From positions 1-47,087 of IMG/VR virus record IMGVR_UViG_3300044691_000324: a DNA stretch of 47,087 nucleotides; one strand, 5' to 3'. This document shows positions 1 through 7,365 of this stretch, one piece after another. How positions within the stretch are numbered: the first letter of the stretch is position 1; every line of letters begins with the position of its first letter. A model generated the notes under the pieces. It ran no database searches, was not told the DNA's origin, and worked only from the letters and a program-made list of their open reading frames with translations. This DNA comes from a virus. The position numbers and the translations under genes were made by a program.

Positions 1-127
1 AAGTAAATGCGAAGGGAGCCGGAACAAAGGAAGTTAAGTACACAGTCACGCCGAGTCCACGCCGCGAGATCGTTTCAAGCGAAACAATGGAGGAACTGAA
101 CAAGAAGAAACCCGTCATTGAGATCGT
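1..127. repeat. Terminal direct repeat, left copy
   Basis: These 127 bases are identical to 46961-47087. The repeat lies inside one open reading frame that reads straight across the join. An exact repeat of this length is what a de Bruijn assembler leaves when it closes a circle with k = 127. I read it as an assembly mark of a circular or circularly permuted genome, not as a biological terminal repeat. Confidence 0.93.
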
Positions 128-293
128 TCAGAAAATGAAGCAGAACAACGAAGAGAAGCACCATGCGGACGGAAGCTATGCAGCGCGACAGGAATACAAG
201 AAGGAAGCAGCCGAGGCGCTTGCCGCATCCCACGCAAACGCTCCGGTGATCGAGTATCCCGAAGGCCCAGCGCCGGAAGATATTCCGTTTTAA
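3..293 (+). CDS. ssb: Single-stranded DNA-binding protein, C-terminal part (continues from 46627)
   Basis: This is the 3' part of a 208-residue protein that starts at 46627 and crosses the circle junction in frame. It ends in an acidic tail, EGPAPEDIPF. The DIPF tip is the hallmark of bacterial-type SSB proteins and is the part that docks replication and repair partners. The N-terminal part (see 46627) has the phage SSB-like stretch GDNRFRILTEPE. The likely role is coating single-stranded DNA during phage replication and recombination. It sits next to a RecB-type exonuclease gene (45547), the usual pairing in phage recombination modules. The frame is certain; the family call rests on the motif and the tail. 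Confidence 0.8.
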   Translation, partial: VNAKGAGTKEVKYTVTPSPRREIVSSETMEELNKKKPVIEIVQKMKQNNEEKHHADGSYAARQEYKKEAAEALAASHANAPVIEYPEGPAPEDIPF

Positions 294-458
294 GTTCGTT
301 TACAAACCAAGGAAGCTTTGTGCTTCCTATTTGCGGAGTGAGAGTTTTTGTTGTTTCCTACTGCTCATAGGCCGCGACGAGGTTGTCTTCTACCGACCTT
401 TCTATTTCTCTTGCTCCGCAAATAGGGAGTTCAAGGCTGCACATTACGAATAAAACAA
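294..458 (+). other. Intergenic structured element with a 13-bp inverted repeat
   Basis: No gene is visible in this 165-base gap. It holds a perfect 13-bp inverted repeat: CCTATTTGCGGAG at 326-338 and CTCCGCAAATAGG at 414-426. As RNA this would close a domain of about 100 nt. A smaller hairpin, GGAAGC-TTTGT-GCTTCC, lies at 311-327 and shares two bases with the long stem, so the two may be alternatives. There is no U-tract after either. It could be a structured leader for the HNH gene, a small RNA, or an RNA-processing site. Confidence 0.5.
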
Positions 459-1001
459 ATGAGCATACACGACTGGTTGAAACGAAAGCACCCGAACAGA
501 TACAACACGCTCGTATTCTTTCCGTCTGTCCGGGTCAGAATGCTTGAAAAGAAAATACGCATCTTGGAAGCTGAGAAGAAAGAGAAACTGGAGAACGTGC
601 AAATCCGTATGCTCGCGGATCTCAAAACTCGGCTGAAAGAAAAAGAACAAATAGCTATCGCTCGAGACCGGCGACTTCGTGGAGGAAAGGACGTAATGGC
701 GATTCTGTACCTGATACGGGAACGGTTGATACGCGAGATCGGTAGGTGCGAAAAGTGCCACACGACTTCTTTTCCGCTTACACTCGACCACATTATTCCA
801 AAATTCGTTCTGTGGGATTTCGGTATAAATGCCGATACGTATGTGGAAGAAGGAAATTTTCGCCTGCTGTGCAAACCGTGCAACATGCTGAAGTCTAACC
901 ACCTTGATTTCACGGATCCGCGCACCAAACCGCTTTTGCTCGGACTGCTTTCAAAGATACCCACAGTTAAAACAGAAGCAGAAACCGCACCAGAGGTATG
1001 A
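459..1001 (+). CDS. HNH endonuclease
   Basis: 180-residue protein. Residues 27-70 are a charged, probably coiled-coil stretch. The C-terminal half carries an HNH zinc-bound nuclease core: CEKC at 97-100, LDHIIPKF with D110-H111, the Asn of EGNFRLLC at about 133, and the second zinc pair CKPC at 138-141. HNH proteins of this size in phages act in packaging or DNA cleavage, or are free-standing homing nucleases. It lies far from the terminase genes and beside a structured intergenic element, which could fit a mobile or homing role; this is inference. No Shine-Dalgarno site is seen. Its stop overlaps the next start. Confidence 0.8.
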   Translation: MSIHDWLKRKHPNRYNTLVFFPSVRVRMLEKKIRILEAEKKEKLENVQIRMLADLKTRLKEKEQIAIARDRRLRGGKDVMAILYLIRERLIREIGRCEKCHTTSFPLTLDHIIPKFVLWDFGINADTYVEEGNFRLLCKPCNMLKSNHLDFTDPRTKPLLLGLLSKIPTVKTEAETAPEV

Positions 1002-1177
1002 TTGTCTTTATGAAACGACAAAAGTACAACTGCATCTGCCACTACTGCAAAAATCCGCTAGAGCGAGAGATCCCGTGCCGTCCGAATATGAGTTGTTTCG
1101 ACTGCAAAACACAGATTCAAAAAGAATACGAGCGAACCCACAAAGCAGAGAAAGCAGCCCGACGAAAGAAGACATAG
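998..1177 (+). CDS. Small zinc-ribbon protein
   Basis: 59-residue protein starting in an ATGA overlap with the HNH gene. Cysteines are arranged C-x-C-x2-C (CICHYC) and then C-x6-C-x2-C (CRPNMSCFDC), followed by a basic tail (AARRKK). The pattern suggests a zinc-stabilised nucleic-acid-binding mini-protein. It is the first of about a dozen such Cys-rich small proteins in this genome. Function is not known. The stop codon is 1 base before the promoter box at 1179. Confidence 0.65.
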   Translation: MIVFMKRQKYNCICHYCKNPLEREIPCRPNMSCFDCKTQIQKEYERTHKAEKAARRKKT

Positions 1178-1178
1178 A

Positions 1179-1225
1179 CTATCCCCAACGAGTTTATTGC
1201 TTTTATTGGCTATTCAAGGCATAAT
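1179..1225 (+). promoter_or_regulatory. Box-type promoter A
   Basis: CTATCCCCAAC at 1179-1189, 7 bp, -35 TTGCTT at 1197-1202, 17-bp spacer, -10 CATAAT at 1220-1225. The same layout occurs at 4034, 12937, 41410 and 46294. Transcription should start near 1232, only about 9 nt before the ATG at 1241. Confidence 0.75.
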
Positions 1226-1240
1226 AATGAAGGTCGAGCT

Positions 1241-1579
1241 ATGGCACTATTACAAAAGAAACAGGAAGTTTTAGAGTATTGGAATTCGAAGAAGATAACC
1301 GTTCACCGCGCCATGCTTCCTGGTCTTTCGAAAGAACTCGATAAGATTCTGAAGTATCTGAGTGTTGATGATTTGAAAGCCTCGATTGATTTCTACGCAG
1401 AGATTCTTGAAGTTGGAACGCCAGAACCGCAAAAGCGATATTTCTGGACGCACAAATGGAACTTGCAGGAATTCTTGAAACGGGGTGTTGAAAAATTCGA
1501 CGGGCAGCAAGCAGAGAATTATCTTCGACGGGTGAATCTTGATTCTCCTTCCGCAATCGTCTTTAAAAGAAATAAATAA
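1241..1579 (+). CDS. Hypothetical protein, first gene after promoter A
   Basis: 112-residue protein, mostly helical in composition. The segment FWTHKWNLQEFLKRGVEKF (residues 65-83) has the W-x3-EFLKRG-x3-F style of the short C-terminal segment of phage replisome-organiser and DnaD-like proteins, but no complete replication domain is present, so I make no functional call. The start lies 9 nt after the predicted transcription start and has no ribosome-binding site, consistent with near-leaderless translation. It heads a run of genes reaching about 4032. Confidence 0.7.
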   Translation: MALLQKKQEVLEYWNSKKITVHRAMLPGLSKELDKILKYLSVDDLKASIDFYAEILEVGTPEPQKRYFWTHKWNLQEFLKRGVEKFDGQQAENYLRRVNLDSPSAIVFKRNK

Positions 1580-1589
1580 ATAGAAAAAT

Positions 1590-1829
1590 ATGTCAAAAGT
1601 AGAATTAACCCGCGATATGACACTTCCTTCCATTGCGGTACGCAACAGTGATAAGGCAATGTTTCTCGCTGGTGCCGCATCAATGGGCCACGCAATGAAG
1701 GTTCGCATAGAGGAAATGTTGTTAGGCGATGAGATTAGCGCAGAAAGTACTCTTGTTTTGATTAGGCACCAAAAGGAACTTCTGGAACAGTTGAAAGGCC
1801 TCGCTCGCAAAGCCGGAATAATCTCCTAG
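1590..1829 (+). CDS. Hypothetical protein
   Basis: 79 residues, not recognised. It looks like an amphipathic helical protein with an Ala/Met-rich middle (FLAGAASMGHAMKVRIEEML) and a C-terminal helix. It lies 10 bases after the previous gene and 2 bases before the next, so it is part of the same operon. No Shine-Dalgarno site; the base before ATG is T. Confidence 0.65.
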   Translation: MSKVELTRDMTLPSIAVRNSDKAMFLAGAASMGHAMKVRIEEMLLGDEISAESTLVLIRHQKELLEQLKGLARKAGIIS

Positions 1830-1831
1830 CA

Positions 1832-2350
1832 ATGAAAGCAAAACTCTATATAAAAGGGTTGCGCGAACCGATAGAGGTTGACCCCGAAGAAGGAATCGAA
1901 GCGCAGCGCGTCATAACGGATCCGAAGGTTTCGAAAGACACGCCGTTCTCAATCGAGAATGTGTGGACGGGTACGAAGTTCGACATGAAATTCGTTGTGT
2001 TTCCGGAAAAAGAACAAACCTTCGATTCTCCGGTGTTTTCCGTGATGAGCAAAACCGAATACGCAGCGTTCAACAAAGAACTTGAGCCATTCCGAAAGGA
2101 AGCCGTTCGCGCTGGGTGGAAAGAATACGAAGGCGATCTGTTCTGGATGCAGAGCAAAGGCGCAATAAAAATAAGCGAACGAAAAGGAACATACGTGTCG
2201 CTCTATCGGGACTGCGTATCCGTTTCAGACCCTATTAAATTTAAAGACGCAGACGCAAAGATAGACTCGTTCAACGCATACCGCGACCGGATCGCCTACG
2301 CGAAAGCAAAGGATCTCGCCGGATTAGCAGCAATAGCCGAAACCATATGA
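1832..2350 (+). CDS. Hypothetical protein
   Basis: 172 residues, soluble, mixed alpha/beta composition, no recognised domain. The N-terminal part (about 1-60) reads as beta-strands with a short acidic loop; the C-terminal 30 residues are a helix rich in Ala and Lys. The 3' end overlaps the next start by 4 bases (ATGA), so the two genes are translationally coupled. Confidence 0.7.
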   Translation: MKAKLYIKGLREPIEVDPEEGIEAQRVITDPKVSKDTPFSIENVWTGTKFDMKFVVFPEKEQTFDSPVFSVMSKTEYAAFNKELEPFRKEAVRAGWKEYEGDLFWMQSKGAIKISERKGTYVSLYRDCVSVSDPIKFKDADAKIDSFNAYRDRIAYAKAKDLAGLAAIAETI

Positions 2351-2874
2351 AGAAATACATAGTTGGTGCGCTCGTGGGCCTTGTGATGCTTGCGCCGGTG
2401 TCTGTTGCAAATGCAGCCAGCAACCTTTCACCTATGCAGGTCTCGTTAATAACGCAGCTAATTGCTCTTTTGGAGTTTGAACTACAACAATTACTTATGG
2501 AACAGACTACTCCCGCAGCAGGAGCCACCGCATTGCCCTCAGATTCCTCTGTGGCGAGCGATACCGTACCGGCAGGAACATTGGGCCAAAGCGACGCAAC
2601 CTTCACCGTCACGCCGCAAATAACGACGGATGCGGATAATGCACAGATGTTGAATGTCCACTGGGAAACGAACATACCGGTTTCCGCTTCGGCGTTCTAT
2701 CTGAAGCAGCACCCGACTGATGCTGGGGTCTTGCAGCAAAGCTTCAATTCAACCACCACGGCATTTGATTATCAGGCAGCGAAATACAGCACTCCGACGT
2801 TCTACGAAGTGACTATCACTGGTTCGGACGGATCGGTTCAGAGTTTCTCGGGGCAGCTTTCGGCTAACCAGTAA
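2347..2874 (+). CDS. Secreted protein with signal peptide and Fn3-like domain
   Basis: 175 residues. Residues 1-23 form a classic signal peptide: KK, a hydrophobic core VGALVGLVMLAPV, and an ANA-A cleavage site. A Leu/Gln-rich amphipathic helix follows (about 28-52, LITQLIALLEFELQQLL). A beta-sandwich domain of fibronectin type III / metallophosphatase-N style covers about 85-172 (LNVHWETNIPVSASAFY). This three-part layout is very like secreted proteins of Parcubacteria and related CPR bacteria, and it is the best host clue in the window. The phage probably took it from a host and exports it, perhaps to change the host surface; that role is inference. It is odd to find it in an otherwise cytoplasmic operon. 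Confidence 0.75.
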   Translation: MKKYIVGALVGLVMLAPVSVANAASNLSPMQVSLITQLIALLEFELQQLLMEQTTPAAGATALPSDSSVASDTVPAGTLGQSDATFTVTPQITTDADNAQMLNVHWETNIPVSASAFYLKQHPTDAGVLQQSFNSTTTAFDYQAAKYSTPTFYEVTITGSDGSVQSFSGQLSANQ

Positions 2875-2879
2875 GAATT

Positions 2880-3347
2880 ATGAAAAAATCATATCAAGGA
2901 ACGACCGTAAACTGGTCGAAATCACAAGTTCAAATAACCCAGCTTCTTAATAAGTGGGGAGTGTTTGAAAGTCGCTTCACTAACCTTGCCGACAAATTCG
3001 CTCTCGAGTTTCGCATCACGGAAAGCAAGAAACTCCCTCTTGGAATAGGCGTAGAAAAAGGCGTGACCGTTCGCATCGTCGTGCCGTTTCTGAATCTTAG
3101 CGACCCAAAGAAACGAGAGGCAGAGTTGAGTCGTCTGCACCGTATTCTTCTCTATCATTTGAAGGCGAAGTTCGTCGCTATCGAAAATGGCGTTACCGAA
3201 TTCATGGAAGAATTCATGCCGCACTTGGTCGTAATGGACAAGGGAGGGAATTCAACAACCCTTGGTCAGGCATTGCTTCCGCAATATCGAAAGAGTATTG
3301 AGACAGGAGAACAGAAAGGTTTCGATCTTCTTGGTGGAGGAAATTAA
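2880..3347 (+). CDS. Conserved phage protein of unknown function
   Basis: 155 residues. The pattern VNWSKSQVQITQLLNKWGV, then FALEFRI, VRIVVPF, RLHRILLYHLKAKFVAIENG and a final EFMPHL segment looks like a family seen as a small early protein in diverse tailed phages. I recall no assigned function for it. It is soluble, with no signal or membrane segment. Five bases separate it from the secreted protein and two from the next gene. Confidence is high that the gene is real, low on function. Confidence 0.7.
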   Translation: MKKSYQGTTVNWSKSQVQITQLLNKWGVFESRFTNLADKFALEFRITESKKLPLGIGVEKGVTVRIVVPFLNLSDPKKREAELSRLHRILLYHLKAKFVAIENGVTEFMEEFMPHLVVMDKGGNSTTLGQALLPQYRKSIETGEQKGFDLLGGGN

Positions 3348-3349
3348 GT

Positions 3350-3553
3350 ATGGGGCATTTACCAACGTTGGCAGAAATTATGGAGATGAGAAGCAAGCTG
3401 TTGTTTGAGCAGTTGAAGTATCGCAAAGACGAACTTAATGCAGAAACCGATCCAGACCGTAAATTAAAACTGCGAGAAATACACGCGCTAGAAGACATTG
3501 CCTTGGCAAAGGAATCTACTGTGCGCGCAACGAGAAACTTTTTTGGCCTATGA
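3350..3553 (+). CDS. Hypothetical helical protein
   Basis: 67 residues, charged and helical, unrecognised. It is one of very few genes here with a plausible Shine-Dalgarno site: GGAGG about 9 bases before the ATG, inside the 3' end of the previous gene. It overlaps the next gene by 4 bases (ATGA). Confidence 0.6.
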   Translation: MGHLPTLAEIMEMRSKLLFEQLKYRKDELNAETDPDRKLKLREIHALEDIALAKESTVRATRNFFGL

Positions 3554-4032
3554 GTACCGGCCTCGAAAATGTCAACCACAAATACTGCGAAGATGCACTA
3601 GCTCTTGAAGGAGTAGGGAGAACGGTATTCTTTTCCTTGGGGAAAATGCTTCACAAGATCCGCGAGGAACGTCTGTACGAACCGTACTGGGATTCATGGA
3701 TGAGCTACTGCTACGAATTCAAAGACCTGTCTCCGGCAAGCATTTCAAAGCTGATAACCGTGCATGAAATGTTCGTATTGAAATACGGATACTCTCCCGA
3801 GACTCTTTCGGAAACCGCAGGGTGGACGAAGCTGTACCAGATCGCACCGCACATACACGACAAGGAGCAAGCAGAAGAATGGCTGGAGAAGGCGAAGACG
3901 CAAACGCGCCAAGACCTCGCAAAAGAAATAACCGAAGCAAAGACAGGTGTAAGTATGAGTGAGTGCAAGCATCTTAAAACGTTCGTGATTCGCGTTTGCG
4001 AAGATTGTGGGGATCGGGAACTGCTTTACTAA
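3550..4032 (+). CDS. DUF3102-like phage protein with C-terminal zinc site
   Basis: 160 residues. The N-terminal 120 residues (FFSLGKMLHKIREERLYEPY, then SPASISKLITVHEMFV, GWTKLYQIAPHI and ARQ/RQDLAKEITEAK-type helices) match the helical pattern of the DUF3102-like family found in phages, often as the N-terminal domain of ParB-like proteins. The C-terminus adds C-x-H and C-x2-C (ECKHL, CEDCGD), a possible zinc site. Likely a DNA-binding or regulatory protein. Last gene before promoter B. Confidence 0.6.
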   Translation: MSTGLENVNHKYCEDALALEGVGRTVFFSLGKMLHKIREERLYEPYWDSWMSYCYEFKDLSPASISKLITVHEMFVLKYGYSPETLSETAGWTKLYQIAPHIHDKEQAEEWLEKAKTQTRQDLAKEITEAKTGVSMSECKHLKTFVIRVCEDCGDRELLY

Positions 4033-4033
4033 G

Positions 4034-4080
4034 CTATCCCCAACGGGATTATTGTAAATATGCCGGTTTTAAGGGATAAT
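4034..4080 (+). promoter_or_regulatory. Box-type promoter B
   Basis: CTATCCCCAAC at 4034-4044, 7 bp, -35 TTGTAA at 4052-4057, 17-bp spacer, -10 GATAAT at 4075-4080. It starts 2 bases after the upstream stop codon. Predicted transcription start is near 4087, about 20 nt before the ATPase ATG at 4107. Confidence 0.75.
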
Positions 4081-4106
4081 AAATATATTAACCGATAAAA
4101 AGATTT

Positions 4107-5129
4107 ATGGAAACTGAAGAAAAAATAGAAACAGCAGTAGGAAAGCCCGTGAAGAAATATTATGCAACGGATGCGAACCTTCGTTTGCTTCGTGCGTGTG
4201 TTGCTACCAGTGCGGCTGCGCTCCTTATCGGGGAAACCGGAACCGGAAAGACAACGCTCGTGCGTGAGATAGCAGAAGAACACGGGAAGGAACTTATACG
4301 CATCTCGGTGAATGGGTCTATGGGTGTTGAAGAGATCCTCGGCAAATGGCTCGTGAACAAAGGTACGACCGTTTGGCAGGACGGACTTCTCACGGCTGCG
4401 CTTCGGGACGGCCACTGGGTCGTTATGGATGAAATCAACGCAGCCCTGCCGGAAATTCTGTTCGTGCTGCACTCCCTTTTGGATGATGACCGAAAGATAA
4501 TCTTGCCCGAAAAGGACAACGAAGTGATTCGTCCTCATAAGGAATTCCGCTTCTTTGCGACGATGAATCCACCGGAAGAATATGCCGGAACCAAAGATAT
4601 GAACAAGGCTCTCATGTCGCGCTTCACGGCAATCCTCCAGATAGATGTTCTCTCCGACACGGACGAGATGAACCTTCTTATGGATCGCGGTTCGGACAAG
4701 GACGTTGCCTACAAACTGGTTTCGCTTGCTCGCCGTCTGCGTATGCACAAGAGCAAAGATACAATCTTTTATTTCTGCTCGACGCGCGATTTGGTGCAGG
4801 TGAATGAATTGGTTCAGGGAGGCGTACCGTTGCTGGATGCGGTTCTGGGAGCCGTCGTTAATAAAATGTCTCCGAAGGAATACCAGCTCGTGCAGTCTGA
4901 CTTTTCTTCGACGGTTGGGTTGGTCTCTATGGTGTTCCCGTATGACAGCATCGAAGACCTCATGGGTGCGATAAAGAGGAAGGATGCAGATTTGGAAATG
5001 TTAAAAAAGTTCTACGAGGACAAACTGGTGCAGAAAGAAGAAGAGATACGCGCTTCGGTAGATAAGGAGTCTGGCGAGCGAGTACGCGACGAATTGCTTA
5101 AGAAAATCGCTGAACTGGCTAAGTCATAA
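4107..5129 (+). CDS. MoxR/CobS-type AAA+ ATPase
   Basis: 340 residues. Walker A GETGTGKT at 42-49, Walker B VVMDE at 105-109, sensor-1 ATMN at 151-154 and an arginine-finger-like SRF at 171-173. The short insert and the motif NPPEEYAGTKDM are typical of MoxR/CbbQ/CobS AAA+ proteins that remodel a protein partner, usually a VWA-domain protein. Such a partner lies two genes downstream (5449). The C-terminal 60 residues are a charged helix, possibly coiled coil. In phages, CobS/CobT-like pairs are known but their target is generally unclear. First gene of the operon from promoter B. Confidence 0.88.
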   Translation: METEEKIETAVGKPVKKYYATDANLRLLRACVATSAAALLIGETGTGKTTLVREIAEEHGKELIRISVNGSMGVEEILGKWLVNKGTTVWQDGLLTAALRDGHWVVMDEINAALPEILFVLHSLLDDDRKIILPEKDNEVIRPHKEFRFFATMNPPEEYAGTKDMNKALMSRFTAILQIDVLSDTDEMNLLMDRGSDKDVAYKLVSLARRLRMHKSKDTIFYFCSTRDLVQVNELVQGGVPLLDAVLGAVVNKMSPKEYQLVQSDFSSTVGLVSMVFPYDSIEDLMGAIKRKDADLEMLKKFYEDKLVQKEEEIRASVDKESGERVRDELLKKIAELAKS

Positions 5130-5134
5130 CCTCT

Positions 5135-5452
5135 ATGAAAATCACAATCGAATCAAATGCTATTTCAAAAATAGAGCCGACGAAAGTGAACGATTCTTCT
5201 GTCATGGAAGCGTCAATCCATATTCACGCTGAAGGCGCAGCAGAATACGGAAAGAACGCAGAAGCAGCTATCCTTGGAATCCTGATGAACGCATTTATGG
5301 CAGCTGCAGACAAATTCGTTAATAGCCATTCGTGCAAGAGCTGCACCACGTTCGTGATGTACAACTCTATGCTTCGGCACATGCAAACGATTCAGCGAGA
5401 GACCATGAAGCATATCGGCGAGGAAGAACTGTTGGATGCAACCCAGTCATGA
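5135..5452 (+). CDS. Hypothetical protein between the ATPase and VWA genes
   Basis: 105 residues, unrecognised. The N-terminal 60 residues read as beta-strands then an Ala-rich helix; a C-x2-C pair (CKSC) lies near residue 68. It ends in the overlap ATGA with the VWA gene, so it probably works with the MoxR-VWA pair. Confidence 0.65.
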   Translation: MKITIESNAISKIEPTKVNDSSVMEASIHIHAEGAAEYGKNAEAAILGILMNAFMAAADKFVNSHSCKSCTTFVMYNSMLRHMQTIQRETMKHIGEEELLDATQS

Positions 5453-6351
5453 ACGACGTAACTTTCGCAAAGATGCTTTCGTCCGTGATGCTTGATAACA
5501 AGTACGACCGGTTCGTGAAGAACCGCCGAACGGGGAAGCTCGACACGCGAAGCCTGTATAAGGTGAACACTTCATCGCGGCTCTTCAAGAAGCGCGAAGC
5601 TCGAAAGAACAAACACTACGCTGTTTCATTGGTTGTTGATTGCTCGGGTTCAATGAATGGGGAGCAGATCAAAATAGCAGCAAGTGCCGCGCAGAAACTC
5701 TCGCACCACCTTGCGGCTATGGATATTCCGCACAACATAATCTCATTCAATGCACACGCGAAAGAGATGAAGGTCTTCGGCCCGAAAGAACAGCTCGGTG
5801 TTGAAAAGGCAATTGTAAATAGTGTTTCTGGGACTGGAATTGTAAAGGAATACGAGTATATATTTTGGGACACCTCGAAGAAGATAAAATCAAAAGACGG
5901 GAAGCGTATGTTTTACCCGTTTGACACCATAACTGGTGGCGGTTTAACAGGTGCTAAAGAATACAAAAATGAGTCGAAAGGTGTCGGTTCGCTGTTTACT
6001 GTTCCGGCTCCTGCATACAACGCCGACGGCGAGGCTATTCGGTTTGCTCGGGAGAAACTTATGCGGCAAGAAGGAAAGCGTCTCATGATTCACCTTTCGG
6101 ACGGACAACCGGCAAATATGTACGATTCGTACGAGAGTGTTAATTATCCTGGCACGTGCAACGACGACTATGATCTGAAAAAAGAAGTCGAAATAACTCT
6201 TGCACAAGGAATAGAGCTGTATTCGATCGGGATACTTTCTTCTGCTGTTTCAAATTACTACCCACCGAAACGAACCGGAACTATAACGAAACTCGACCAG
6301 CTGTACCCGCACATTATTAAGCTGATTCGCATGAATCTTAAACGAGGATAA
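5449..6351 (+). CDS. VWA-domain protein, CobT-like partner of the MoxR ATPase
   Basis: 300 residues from the ATG that overlaps the previous stop; a longer reading frame opens upstream but would overlap the previous gene by 120 bases. The metal-ion adhesion site DCSGSMN is at 64-70 (D-x-S-x-S), and the strand/loop LMIHLSDGQPANM near 235-250 supplies the later MIDAS Asp. The layout is CobT-like: a basic N-terminal region (KNRRTGK, LFKKREARKNK) then the VWA fold. VWA proteins bind targets through the metal site while MoxR partners drive remodelling. The target is unknown; no cobalamin or porphyrin genes are present. Confidence 0.85.
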   Translation: MNDVTFAKMLSSVMLDNKYDRFVKNRRTGKLDTRSLYKVNTSSRLFKKREARKNKHYAVSLVVDCSGSMNGEQIKIAASAAQKLSHHLAAMDIPHNIISFNAHAKEMKVFGPKEQLGVEKAIVNSVSGTGIVKEYEYIFWDTSKKIKSKDGKRMFYPFDTITGGGLTGAKEYKNESKGVGSLFTVPAPAYNADGEAIRFAREKLMRQEGKRLMIHLSDGQPANMYDSYESVNYPGTCNDDYDLKKEVEITLAQGIELYSIGILSSAVSNYYPPKRTGTITKLDQLYPHIIKLIRMNLKRG

Positions 6352-6355
6352 CCGT

Positions 6356-7009
6356 ATGAATGAAACCCAACTCGTCGAATACCTCATGGAGGGAATCACG
6401 ATTCTGAAAAAGATACGAAGGGCGAACGAAGATACCAACAGGGCTATTGATGCGTTCCTGAATCGACTTGCAAGTGCAGCCGAACAGGAAGAAGAAAAAG
6501 CCAAGGATCCGTCAAGCCCAAAAGCGAACCCCTCCGGAGCAGAATCAATGAGCGAGAAGATGAAGGAAATGCTCAAAAAGATTCAGGATATGAACGGAGG
6601 GATTGCGGACTCTGGCATGACGAAGAAATCTATGGCGGAGGCTATGGAAAAAGCGAAGGAAGCAGCGATGCTCCCGCGAGAATCTCCGTTGACTATGGCA
6701 GGGACTGGCACATTAGTGGGATCCTCAGGTCCGGCTTCAGCGTCGAGTACATCCGCCCTTACGGCCACTTTGGGGAGCGATTCGGCAGCCCTCTCGGCAA
6801 TCGAAAAGCCCGCCGAGATGCCAAGTTCAACAGAATCAGTACTGAAACGCCGCAAGGTGAAAAAGACGGAAGTGGAAAAGGTGACAAGCGTTGGTCTGCC
6901 TAGTGCTGGTGTTAAGGTCGCGCCTGAAGTTGATTCATCAGGCATGGCTATCGGAAAAGTGTGGTGTCCGGTTTGCGAGGAATTTCATTCACCAGAAGAT
7001 GCAGCTTAG
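6356..7009 (+). CDS. Hypothetical protein with low-complexity middle and CxxC end
   Basis: 217 residues. The N-terminal 60 residues are helical and charged; the middle (about 100-150) is Ser/Ala/Thr-rich low complexity (GSSGPASASSTSALTA); the C-terminus ends in WCPVCEEFHSPEDAA, a half zinc ribbon. A weak Shine-Dalgarno-like GAGGA lies 7 bases before the ATG. It probably belongs to the ATPase-VWA operon (5-base gap). Function unknown. Confidence 0.7.
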   Translation: MNETQLVEYLMEGITILKKIRRANEDTNRAIDAFLNRLASAAEQEEEKAKDPSSPKANPSGAESMSEKMKEMLKKIQDMNGGIADSGMTKKSMAEAMEKAKEAAMLPRESPLTMAGTGTLVGSSGPASASSTSALTATLGSDSAALSAIEKPAEMPSSTESVLKRRKVKKTEVEKVTSVGLPSAGVKVAPEVDSSGMAIGKVWCPVCEEFHSPEDAA

Positions 7010-7334
7010 ATATGATTTCACTCTGGAAACGCGTCTGCTCTATCTGGGCCACTGGGAGTGTTTCCTTTGCGGCCAGAACGGCCAAGAAACGGGCGGCCTC
7101 GACATTCATCACATCCTTGGCCGAGTATCAGATTGCGCATTCAACTCATCCTGCCTCTGCCGAAAATGCCACATTGGTATTAGGCATGAGCGAGAAGAAC
7201 ATATTAAAATCTTTGCGAAAACTCTCGAATTCCTTACACGAAAAGAGTACAAACCAAAAGACGAAGACTGGGCTTTCCTCGAAAGAAACGTCCGAGAGAT
7301 TCTTCGATACGAACAGGAGGGTTTGGATAAATAG
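6999..7334 (+). CDS. HNH-type nuclease or zinc-binding protein
   Basis: 111 residues from the ATG that overlaps the previous gene's 3' end by 11 bases. Zinc pairs C21-x2-C24 (CFLC) and C54-x2-C57 (CRKC) flank DIHHILGR (H37-H38), the core of a small HNH fold; N49 could be the central Asn. The C-terminal half is a charged helix. Similar small HNH proteins in phages act in recombination or host-DNA cleavage. The reading frame opens further upstream without a convincing start. Confidence 0.7.
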   Translation: MQLRYDFTLETRLLYLGHWECFLCGQNGQETGGLDIHHILGRVSDCAFNSSCLCRKCHIGIRHEREEHIKIFAKTLEFLTRKEYKPKDEDWAFLERNVREILRYEQEGLDK

Positions 7335-7365
7335 CGACGGCCACAATCACAACCTATAATTCACT

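Noticed and set aside
431-1042. 203-residue minus-strand frame opposite the HNH gene
   Set aside because: The plus-strand HNH motifs are clear, and the minus frame is Ser/Arg-rich antisense without motifs.
5332-5448. Longer N-terminus of the VWA protein
   Set aside because: It would overlap the upstream gene by 120 bases, and the extra residues lack a plausible fold.
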